Positions 26,301 to 38,200 of a stretch of DNA of 64,000 nt are shown here, in pieces. Origin of the DNA: Smittium mucronatum (lineage: Eukaryota > Kickxellomycota > Harpellomycetes > Harpellales > Legeriomycetaceae); assembly GCA_001953115.1 (NCBI GenBank), contig LSSL01000010.1, positions 1 to 64,000 on the forward strand, read 5' to 3'. Numbering within the stretch: position 1 is the stretch's first letter; every line of letters starts with the position of its first letter. A program made the translations under genes and the position numbers. The notes beneath the pieces are model-generated. The model did not search any database. It saw only the letters and a program-made list of their open reading frames with translations, and was not told where the DNA came from.

Positions 26301-29300
26301 AGAAAAAAATTTTCGATGAAAATTTTCTTAAATATATATTTATCAAGTATAATTGCGCATAATAATCTTATGTTTATTTTTTTTTCAGATAAATTTCACC
26401 ATATTTTGTATTTATGAAAGAAATTGTATCACTTGTACTAATTAATTATTATTTTTTGACTTTTAAGACGTTAAAAAAAGTTTTTTCAGTATAATTTTCC
26501 AATTTATTTCACTGGATTGAGAGTAATATTTTATAGTTATCTTAATTTTTTTATTTTAAAATTCCAGGAGTGAATCAAAGAATAACTTTGGAAAATTCTA
26601 TATATCAAAAATTTTATTACATTAAATTTTTTCCAATTTAATATTATATATTTTAAGAACTTATTTTTTTTTAGTTGTTACAAATCAACTAAGTACCAGA
26701 ATTCAAATCCAAGGAAAAATATTTTGGATGTAAAAAAAATAAAACAAAATAATTCCAAAAATGAAAATTTAAAAATTTAATAACCAAATAATAAAAATAC
26801 ATAACTTCTTTAAATAAAAAATAATCTTATTCTTTTGATAAAGTTCAATAAATAGTTTAAATTATCCTTTTTCTGAAATTTTAAATTGAATTGCACTAAC
26901 TTTTTTTGTGACGTTTTTTAATCAAAATTTAATTAAAATTAGAGATTATTGCAAAAATATTGATTTTTTTAAAATTATTTAATAAAAAAAGTCAAAATTT
27001 GAAATTATTGTCGAAAATAGTTGATCTATTTAACAGAAATTACTATTTATAAAATAAATCCGAGCTGAAAGTGGATTAATAAAATCAATACAGCTCACTG
27101 AAAAAAAGTTTTAGAAGATTTTTAATTTTTATTACCCATTAGTCATAACCATCACTTGAAATAAATAGAAATATTTAATTAAATCTATTTAAGTTTTTGA
27201 TAAATAAAATCTAAACAATTTATGAATTTTTTAAAATTATATCAATTTAGCTCTGTAAAATATCATTACTTTAATCCAAAAAAAAAAAAAAATTCACTAG
27301 TAAATATACATTATGATTTTTGATATTTTTATAACCGCTTTATTTTATTTCTCAAACCTTTACCACTTCCTGGTTTATTTAAATAGGTATTCAAAATTTT
27401 CACCCCAAAAAATATTTGAAATTAGGTTATAGCCTCTTAAATTTATCATTACTAATACATAATAAATTTATTTGTAATCTACTGATATAAAATTGAATTA
27501 ATTTCAATTACTTAAATTTTATAACAGATGTGTCTTTCACAAATAATCTATATAATTAATTTTAATTTTTTTGTACTTTATTTAATCTTAGAATTGTTAT
27601 CTAGTACATACAGCTTGATATACATATCTTATTATTCTAATAAAAAATACTTACTGCCAATACTAGTAAAAAAATTAAATTTTTAGACAAATAACAGGAA
27701 AGCTTTAAAATTAATATATATATAACAATCTAATTAAATCATAATAAAAAAATAAAATATACATCTATGTGTAACCATTCCATATTTTACAAGTGTACAT
27801 TATACTCAAGCAGATGAAATAAATATTTGATGACGATGTACCTAATCGATTTTGAAATATATTTTTGTCGGATAAATCAATCAATCACGCAATTCATATC
27901 GAATAAAAAAATATTTCGATTTCAGGATAAATTAAGATAAACTGCATATTTTTTCATTATTTTTGATAAAATTGGTTTTTAATTTTTATTTTTTTAAATA
28001 ATTTAATGCTACAAGTATTTAAATCTTTGAAAAACTTGCTATTTAGAGAATAGAATGTATAATAAAAAAGACTCGTCATATAATTTCGATTATAATCAAC
28101 CGCAAATATGATTAAATACAGTAAATTTATATCGGGATTAAAACTTCCAAATAATTATCAAAACTTTATTCATTAAAATTTAATCCGATACGAAATAATA
28201 CATTATATTTTTATCTGATAACTATATTTACTTGGATTTTTTTTAGTAGATATTAAAAAATAAATTACCTAAAATCGAACAATAAACGGATAATATAGAT
28301 TAGCCAACTAGGCTCAAATAAAAAAGAAAATTTGTTTTTCATGATTAAAATGAATATAATAAGCAAGTTTTTTATTTCTGAATAATACTTTTATGTGTAA
28401 AATCGAATAACATATTGCCTTTATTCGACATTAGACTTATATTACCCTAAAATATTATTCTCAAAAAATTATCTCACGATCATTTAGACATGAAATACGA
28501 GGGAAATGATTCACAATAACATAAAAAATATTAATCTATTTTAAATTGTACAAATAAAAAAAAGAGATTATATTGAACACAACAATTAATGAATTTTTTT
28601 TTATAAATGTAGCTATTTCATAATAATTTCTTCTTACAACACTTAAAAAGATGAATTCGCAGATTTAATTTAGTAAAGGTTCATTAGGTAAAATAGGGAA
28701 TTAAATTATTTGATGAAACTGATAATAGTTAATTAATATTTATGTCACTAATTGGATATATTATAAAGAAAAAAAATTATGATAAAATTATTTAAAAATA
28801 CAGCACTATTGAGAATATAATATATCAGAAAAGTTTCAAGCATGGTTTTTAAAAAAGGTAGCCAAAATTTAAACGATTTTTTTTTTTGAGTTATAGCTTG
28901 CATCAATGGATAATAAAGATAAAATTTTCTCAAATTAATTCGTTCTATGATTTACCTTATTCTTTCAAATAGATATTTAAACCAATTCTGTATGCTAAAA
29001 TGGAAATAGGGTTGGTTTATTTGACTTTTTTTGGTAATATTTTGAAATTTTGACTATATTTGTAAATAAATACAAAATTATGAATGTTTTTTCAATTAAC
29101 CCTTAACATTAAAAGGGGTTCTCTAATAGAGTTATTATTGATAAAAATTAGCGAGCTACAAATTATTAAGGTGCTAAATTCAAAAACTCTAAGATAAAAA
29201 ATAATTTAAGCCAAATTAATATAATATATTATATACGAATGGAAAATGTAAATTTATATGAAATTGCTGAAATTAAGAGTGAATATTTTTGGATTATAAA

Positions 29301-30539
29301 AGATATTATAAGTTATTTATTTTTCACTTAACCTATATATATATATCTAATTAAGGTTTTACAAATATTAAAATACCTAAAAGTTAGATCATCTTTTGGA
29401 TTGATAGAAATTTAAGTTTTTATATCAATAAATCATAAATTTTCATTATCGAAGATATTATTTATAAATAAATAAATGATAATCCATTTCCTTGATTATA
29501 ATGAAAAATTTTCAAATTTTATTTATTTCAAAGAAAAAGGGTTAAAATCGAATTATTTTTATAAAACTGAAGCCTTATTTTTCATTTTTTAAATAAAACT
29601 CGATTCGGCTTTTAAAAATGATGAATTTTTAAATTTATTCTAGCTTAAAAGTTTATTTGAGCTTTTAAATCAAAGTATGAAAAATATTTAAAATACTTTT
29701 ATAAATCTAAATAATGTTTGAAAGATTATATATATTTTATCATAAAATTTTGAAATCGTTTTTAAACATTATAGATGTAAATTACGTTTAATACTTGTTT
29801 ATTCATATATCATTGAATAATATAAGGATAAAATTCCACATAAACCGTCTTTAAAATCAGTTATTTATATTTTTTCAACAAAATTTGTTCAAGCCCCTAT
29901 TATTTAGACCATTTAAATCATAATATAAAATCACCTATTTATATACCGTATTTTATGATGAAATAGAAGTTTGAGATTTTTTTGGTTCAATTTTTTGTAT
30001 TTATAAAATATTTATTCAGTTTAGATAAATCTTTGCCACCATTCTGTTGTAAATACTTCGTCTTTATCAAAATAAAACGAAATTCTACATTTATATTACT
30101 AAATTTTTTTTAGAAGGTTAAATTCATGAAATTTTTATTTTCAATATTCCAATATATTTAAATTTAAATTTATATATTATATATATCTTAAATTTTTATT
30201 ATTGATCCATAATTAATTAATTTTATACTTTATAGTTTATAAATATATCTTTTTATTTTTGAAAAACTTATATCACTGCGATATTTTTATTTGGTTTAGA
30301 TATTTATATGGGTTTGGTGTTTAATGAGATTTTAACTTTAATTGATTTTTATCAATAATTGAGTGTTACTTCAATCAGATACTATTTTCTTTTGGTGATT
30401 CTGATACTATGTTGGATGTAATATTAGTCTTGAATCATCGAATATTAGATTATTAGATTCTTTATTTCAAATAAAGTAATAATAAAACACAATTAATATA
30501 TTTTTTATACAATTTAAATCACTAAAATATATGGAAAAT
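20301..30539. other. AT-rich gene desert, part 2
   Basis: About 10 kb, mostly T-rich on the + strand between 21 and 26.5 kb, full of T-runs and short (TA)n tracts and a 14-A run near 27,280. No gene, RNA or convincing repeat was recognised. Confidence 0.5.
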
Positions 30540-31157
30540 GATTTTTTTTTTTATATACCACGAAGTTTTATTGTAAGATAACGTCATTAAAAACTATACA
30601 AAAAAATATGAAAAAAGAAAAAAGTCGTATAGAAAAAACTATTATCTTATTTACAATAAATTTTCTGCCGGACTACCGGCTGCGTACCTACGGGAAAAGG
30701 GTTAAATCTACCAACCGAAAGACCCCCACTGGCATTGCTTCAAGTATGCTGGATGACTGAGGTTACGTGCAGTCAAGAATTTTGCTCTTTCTCAATGAAA
30801 AATGTTAGATTGAAGCTACTGAGCTGCTACTCAGAGCCTACTTCTAATAGGATTAATAAGATTAGGCTCCTACCCAAACGTGGAATTGATCGATATGGCT
30901 TTCCTAAAATAGCTGTTAGAAACTGACATCCGTCTGACTTTCGAGCGCTGGACTTGTGCACTAGACTATGTCTCAGCTGTGCAAAACGATCGGTTCATCC
31001 TTTTTCTAGATGTTCTTCCTCTGGAATCGCTGTATGCTGTCTCCACTAATCCCAACCAAGAATAGTACAACGCTGTGTAAAATTTTGGTCTGGTGTACTT
31101 CGAAAAGTACACTATCAAGCACCTAAACCACGGCAAGGTATTTCACTCTTAGGGGTA
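30540..31157 (-). repeat. Dispersed repeat family A, copy at 30.5 kb
   Basis: About 620 bp that aligns end to end with 46,769-47,398 in the same orientation. Shared blocks include GACTACCGGCTGCGTACCTA / GACTACCTTCTGCTTACCTA, GGATGACTGAGGTTAC, GATCGATATGGCTTTCCTAA, CCAACCAAGAATAGTACAA and CACTCTTAGGGG. Read on the - strand it ends with CAATAAAACTTCGTGG and an A-run, which resembles a polyadenylation signal plus tail. Its other end carries CCCCTAA with a near-complement TTTAGGTG. A non-LTR retroposon fragment or SINE-like unit is the best guess. The short frame at 30,735-30,926 is not conserved in the other copy and is not called a gene. Confidence 0.75.
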
Positions 31158-34100
31158 TGTGGAACATGATAAGATATTTAAACCATATTATATTCAAATT
31201 ACCATAATAATATGCCTTCAAAAAAATATTTTATACACTGAAATAAAATAGAGTGAAAGAAGTTGAAAGAGATCTCGGATGTTTTAAAATTACCCGTATA
31301 CAAAACTACTTATTTGGGTAAAAATTTAGGAAAATTTATACAAAATTCGAATCTGTCTACAAATGAATTAAAGCATAAAATAATTTTTCTTATAATTGCT
31401 TATTTGTACACAAATTCGATGCTATTTTTTTATCTTTTCTTTTTTTATTCAAAAAGAATAAAATATTTTGAAACATATCTTCTAGAAAAACCAAAAATAT
31501 CTTTTATGATTTTCACAATATTTATTTATTCCAAATCCAAAAAAATGAAAAAAAGTTGGGGACTTCAGGCCTATTTTTAATACCCAGAATCAAATCTGTT
31601 TGAGATCTCAGGATTATCCGCTTAATTGAATTATTAAAAAGATCAAAAATATTAGTTTATTTTTGTATAAATAAATCTAAACATAATTATTTTTGAAGAA
31701 TGAGGCTTATATTTATTCATCCTTCAAAAAAAAATTCTATTTTTCTATGACTGTTCCTAAGTTTTAAAAAATGAAAATTTTCAGCCGATTCTTGAGAGAA
31801 TTTTTTTAATAAATTCAATAATTTTCTCACAAGATTTTTTAGATATTTTAAAAAAAATTGATTAAAAATATAGCTTTAGGAATAGGCTGAAAAAATTATA
31901 TAATTATTACGGCAATAAATATAAAGGTAAAAACTCGAAAAATTAAAATATGGATAGTTAAATAACTATTATTGAAAAAAAAAAATTCCCGATTAATACG
32001 AAACTGTATGAATGAATATAAAAATAAGATAGGTTATTTTTAAAAATTAAATATAAATGAGATCATTTTCTTTAAAATTTCTAGTTAAATATTCTAAATT
32101 AGGGCGGTTTAAAAAATTTAACAACTGCTAAAAAATTTATATAAGATGCACGAGAGTCTTAAAATTAAAAATAGGAGCAATATATAAACTTTTTAACGCA
32201 GGCTATTTTACATTAGTAATAAGTGTAATAAATAAAATTGGTTCATTTTGATTTAGTGGGATTGCTATAGAAAAATGCCAAAATTATGATATATACCTTC
32301 TGGATCTTACTGAGATTAATAAATATTTTCCTTAAATTGATATAAAATTTAATCCAGCTTATCTGATTTCCTATTCTGCCTCAAAGATAATTAGTGTTGT
32401 ACATAAGCTTAGCCCAGAGAGTATCAATATAAATCCCTTATCTCATATGTATCGAAACACCCAAAAACTGGAAAAATAAGGGTTTGATAATTTTAGAATT
32501 AATTTTATTTATGATTTGCGTCATTTTCGAATGTTATATTTGAAACAAAATTCCCACTTACTTTTTTTTTTTTTGAAATGAAAACGCATGTTTTCTTATC
32601 AAAGTTTAAAAGGTTTTTTGATAAATCAAACTTTAGATGGCACGATGTTAGAAAAATATTTTATACAGCGCGAATAATTCTCTCTAAAAACCAAATCATA
32701 CTTTGGAAAGCAAATTTTTATGATATAAAAATTCTAATTTGAAATATTTTATATACACAAGCTTTTAAATATAAGCCAAATCTGATTTAAATACTAAAAT
32801 TCGAAATCACTGCATATATTGATTTTGGATTTATTGAAAATTATAATTGTTTTTTGGCATGAATTGAAAAATAATGTTTGAAGATAATATCATTTTATCG
32901 GAAAAAAAGAAATCCAAAGCCTTTTTAATTTATATTTTAAAAAAAAGAATTCTAAAAAATTTATGATTGCTGGAAGGTTTATTTTTTTATAAAATTTTAT
33001 ATTTCTCTAATTTTATAATTTAGAAGGAAAGCTGGAAGCAACTTTCGCAAAATTTTATAAAAAATTTTAAGTTCTAAAAATAAATAATTTTTACAATCAT
33101 ATCAAAAAAAAAAATATTCCTCGATTTAATAAATTCAAATCCTGATTTAAAAAAAAAATAAGATCATGAAAAATACCAAAAAAGATTGCTAAAAACTCTA
33201 CCTAGATATTGAGTTTGGTGCTTTTCAGTTTCTTCATTTTATTTTAAAATATCTCATCGTATAATCTGATTTTAAAAATAAATAAATGTTTTTTATGTTA
33301 TTTTATTGGTTAAACATTAAAAATGCTCTGAGAACAGATAAATATATATCGATTTAATCATTTTAATAGATATACACTAATATTTATTGGTATTAATGAT
33401 AGTGTAATATTATTAACTGAAAGATGCTATAATAAAATTTACTAAAATATTTCAAAAAAGGGTATTTTTTAAGTACCACAATCATATTCTATAAATATAT
33501 ATATTAATTTTTTGAAATGAAAAGACATTCAGATTGTATTTTAAATGATTTATAAAGCCTTTAAATCAGAGATAATCCAAATTTTGATTTCTTAATACCC
33601 CTCACTATAATCAATTTTATTTTAATATCATTTAAACATTATTCCCTCCAGAAAATATGTATATTTAAAAAATAAAAATATTGAGTAAAAATATCAATAA
33701 AATAGATCAAATAACAAAAAAAGGAGATATGAAAATACTGTTAATTTTTGCCATAATATAACATAAATTAGTGTAAAAAGATGGTAAAAAAATCGTTTTT
33801 ATTCGTGTTCATGTGGGAAAGATTTGCTTATCGAAAAATAAAAATTCGGGAATTGATCTTAAAATTTTCTTAAAATGATACATGGCATAATTATGAAGTT
33901 GATAAATGGGTTATTTGAGATACAATTTATCAAAAAGAATTCCATCAGTAATGCGAGTAATGATTCCAAAACCAATGAGCATAAAATATGGCCTAAATTA
34001 AATAATAAAAAATATATTCAAGTTTGTGTATAATTAATTGATTTTAAATAAGATAATAGATTATAATGTTTAATTTTGGATAGATTTAAATTTTGTTAAA

Positions 34101-34259
34101 AATCTTCTAAATTAGTGTATGTTAAGTGATTTTATGCACAAATAATTTTAGACTTTGATTTTATAAGGGTATCTTTATAAGTGGATTTTTGGGAATAGCT
34201 ATGGTTATAATTATTAAATCCAATGTTTTATATTAGTTACCAACGTGAAAATAGAATAT
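31158..34259. other. AT-rich gene desert, part 3
   Basis: No supported gene. The longest frame (31,263-31,580) opens with TTG, has no upstream ATG, and translates to K/I/L/Y/F-rich low-complexity sequence. A (TA)n run lies at 34,254-34,276. Confidence 0.5.
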
Positions 34260-35290
34260 ATATATATATATATATGTAAAAATAGACTGGTTTAAAGTAT
34301 TTATAAAATTATATATAATTAGCCAATCAACGATCAGAAAATAATTGACTTGGTTTTATTTATTTAAATGGTCCGGATATTAGAAAATCAAATGAATTAA
34401 AACATTATCATTACAAATTATTTTTTAAAAATTTCACAAAAGAATATGAGATACAATTTAACTCATATTTTATTGAAGAATTGGTGAACTTTTGAGAAAA
34501 AAAAGCATCACCATGAAATATACAAAATATAAGCTTGTAGTAGAAAAAAAACACTTTCCTAAAATTTTGATCATGCCCCATCTAAAATTTCTGAGGGGAT
34601 TATTAATATAAAAAAGCTAGGTTAATTAGAATTGGTAAATTTTCAACCAAATAATTGAGAAAAAAAACAGAATAAAACCCTCAATAAAAAAAAAGTATAT
34701 CCATTTTTAGTAACTTTATTTATTTATTTTTTATTATCAAAAATTATATAATTAAATATATTATATTTACATTTGAAGCCTTAATAGAGATTTAAAGAGG
34801 ACTATTTCGACGTAAATACCAATTTTAAATGTGAATTAATATTTCTTTTAACTCCATTGAGTTGTTAAAATATATGATAAGCTCTTTTATTTAACATTCA
34901 ATACCCTCTGGTCTTTTTTTAAACAATATAAATTTACAGTTTATACTATGTAAATATTTCAAATTTTTACTGAGTGTGTTTTAAGATTAAAAATTCAAGA
35001 TTTTCTAAATTATATGTAGCTTTAAGACAAATTTTTATGTTTCTAATAACACAGTTAGATAAATAGACATAAAAAGAAACATTGTATTTCGATAATTTTA
35101 CGCATTCAATACATTATTGGTTTCATTAAAGTTTTTTTTTAGATCATGTAAAAGAGTCTAGAGCTTTGAAAATTTAGAAAGGGATATTTTACGTGAAGAA
35201 ACGGCGATAGCATAGGTATAATTGAACAAAAAATATGGCTGTAAATATGTGACCTAAGATATAATATTATTTAATGTTAATAGTTTGGTT
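34260..35290 (+). repeat. ~1-kb inverted duplicate, arm 1
   Basis: Aligns over roughly 1 kb with the reverse complement of 54,925-55,915. Matching blocks, in order: ATTAGCCAATCAAC / ATTAGCCAACCAAC, TTATTTAAATGGTCCG, GTATGAGATACAA-like, TAGTAACTTTATTT, TTTACAGTTTATACTATG, TTTAAGACRAATTTTTAT-like, GATAAATAGACAYAAAAAGA, TAGGTATAATTGAACAAAAA and TTTAATGTTAATAGTTTG. Similarity stops at both ends. By eye it is near 80%. No open frame survives in either copy. Confidence 0.8.
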
Positions 35291-38200
35291 AAAAATCATG
35301 AAATATTTTTTCATGTCAAAAAAATTATATCTAATGAATAATATTTTATTATGTATTTTTTTAGAAATTAGTTATAAGTAATGAATTCAAATTCGGGAGC
35401 TTTTTCGTAAATCATTATATTTTTTTCCCAAGAAATGTATATATAAGATAAAAATCGATTCTTAACAAAAAAAAAACTGAAAATTTCTTTTATAAATCAA
35501 AATTTATTCGTAAATTCACACTAAAAAATAACTATTAGCTCAAAAAAATATTATATGCAAAATGCGCAGGCTATGAACTGGTCGTATTTTATCTGCTATT
35601 TAGGAAAAGGTGGGAGTTTTTTTTTCATTTACACGAAAACGGAGAGCACAAATTCTATCACGACAGGCAAAAAATGATAGAAAAAAAAAATCGAAAATAT
35701 TTAATAATCTGTCTTAATTAATTTTCTGATATAAACACCGTTTGATATCAAAAAATTCATTCTAAAAAATACAGTTTTTAAATAAATTTTTCTATAGACA
35801 TATGTAGAATTATCATATTACAAAAGTTTTGATTTGATTAATGGATATTTAATTATTTTGAAAAAACTAGCTGAATTGAACCCAAATACAAACTGATGTT
35901 TAAGAATATTAAAAGGAAGGTCCCGAGTTGCTTGAATTTTTCATATAAATTCTTTTTTTTTTTTGAAAAATTATATATCAGTAATAGTGGAATTATATTA
36001 ATAAAGCCCCCATAAAGTTGAAAGCTGCAAATTAAAAATTATAAAACTCCTATTTAGCCTATAAGCTGAAAAAAAGTTGTTTTTTAATGTTTTATTTATT
36101 AATAGTGTAGCTATTAGTCGAAGAATTGACATATATTAAACAACTGTTCACAAATTCAATTAATTTGGAAAATAAATTTATAACGGTTCTACAAATTTAG
36201 ATTACCAATATTTAAAAAAAATTAATGAGTTATTTCAAAATATCTTTACTAATTTCTTAATGAAAATTTTTATATCAAAACGACTGTATTTTTATGAAAA
36301 TAAATACCTATTTCGGTAAAAGAAATATTAATATGGAATTTAACCAATGAAATCTTTGTTCATTATTGCTTTTGTAAATTATCTAATAATATCTCATCGG
36401 TTTAATGAAATACCGAGAGAAATTGAAAAAAAAAATCTAAAAAATATATACAGGTTAATATCGAATTAATTGCCTCTTTAATTTTTTTTTAAAAACGCAA
36501 TAATAAAGTTTTCAAGATATAGAAATTTAAAGCGCGAAATAACAAAAAAAATACAAATTAAAACCTAAGATATCTTTCAAAAAATATTCATAATAAGAGA
36601 AAAGTAAAATTTTCGCGTACAAAAATTCGCGCTTTAAATTTATTTTATTGATATAATTTCACAATTTAATCATAAATCGATAATAAATGTGAGTGTTATT
36701 TTATTGGTTAAAATATTATTATATTAATAATAATAATATTTACTATTCGTTGAAAATTCTCTTTAATAAAACTCACCGCGCTTTAAAATTGAAATTTCGT
36801 TGGATATTTTAGCTTATATAATATTAACTTTGTTCATAAATTTTTAATACAAAAAATAAAACACATATTAGTAATCCTATTTCTAATTTTTTTTTAAAGA
36901 ATATTATAATACAATAAACCGCAGAATATATTCTTGAGACATTATTCTCGATGTTAATAAATATTAAGAAGTCATAAAAAGATATAAATTATATTTAGCT
37001 GTAGCTTCTACAACTACTGTTTAATATTTAAGCGATTATTAACAAAATAATCCAGAGTATTATAACGAAATACATGTAGCACCATAAGATATTTATTTTC
37101 TTACTGGACTTAACATTAAATAATTTTATGAGGTATATTCAGTCTGTGTTAAAAGTATGATAAATACGAAAATTAAAAGAGGACTAATATCTAAATTTTC
37201 ACCAAAGTAAAAGCTCCTTATTTTGACGACATATATTTTCATTATTCTTATTTCCAAAAAATAAGTATGGATTGCAAAATATCCGGACCTTCGGAATGCA
37301 GCATAGGTTATTCAACTGCAAATTTTTTTGGTAAAGCATAGTTGAAGCAATATATTTGCCCTATAAAGAATGAAGAGCAGTTATAAAGATCAATAGTGCT
37401 CAAAAAAAATATAAATTTTTCTTTAATAATTGATTATACTGTTTTGTCATAAACAGATTATCTTAACTCTTCCAGTACGGGAAGATATTCTATTTTGGGA
37501 AAAAACACTATTATTGTGTAAAGCAAAAAATAGCGGCTATTCCTGTTGTTGGATGTGTGTTAATAAGTCCTAAAATTGAAGGTACATTGCTAAATATTAT
37601 TTTTACTATAAATGGAAAGTTTTTATAAAGATTTCTTATAAAAGTCCCCAAAAGATTATGAAATCGAAGACCACAATGCTATATATTATTAATGGTCAAT
37701 AATGACCGAAAACTGATATTTAGGCTTTGGCAAGAAATTTAGGGTGGTTATATCAAAAATTCTTTGACAAAATCAAAGAGAAATAACCATATATACTCAA
37801 ATAAATGCATATCTCTCAAGATTTTTATCTCTGTTAAATCTTGAGCCGGAATCGTAGCATATTTTGATAAATTATTTTTGAATAATTGCAGTAGGGAACT
37901 TATTTTGAAAGCTTAAATGTGTTTTTAAATCAAAGGAATGCTTATAATGGGTTTTAAGATAATATATAGGCATTTATTGGTATTTTCATAGCTTTAAAAA
38001 CTTTGTATATATCAAAAAATCCATCGAGAATCAATCATTTGAATTTTTATGACTCTATAAATTTAAAGGAATACATTTTTATAAAAATAGACGGAGAATA
38101 TCTCTCAGATCTAGGATTAATAAAAACAGATCTAAAGTTTTTAGCGAATTTAATTCTTTGATGTGAGTTAATGATAGTTTCGATTATACATCAATTAGTA

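Noticed and set aside
30735..30926. 63-residue frame inside family A repeat
   Set aside because: The homologous copy at 46.8 kb does not keep the frame open.
31263..31580. 105-residue open frame after the family A repeat
   Set aside because: TTG-initiated, no ATG for 50 codons, low-complexity K/I/L/F/Y composition, no recognisable motif; expected by chance in AT-rich DNA.
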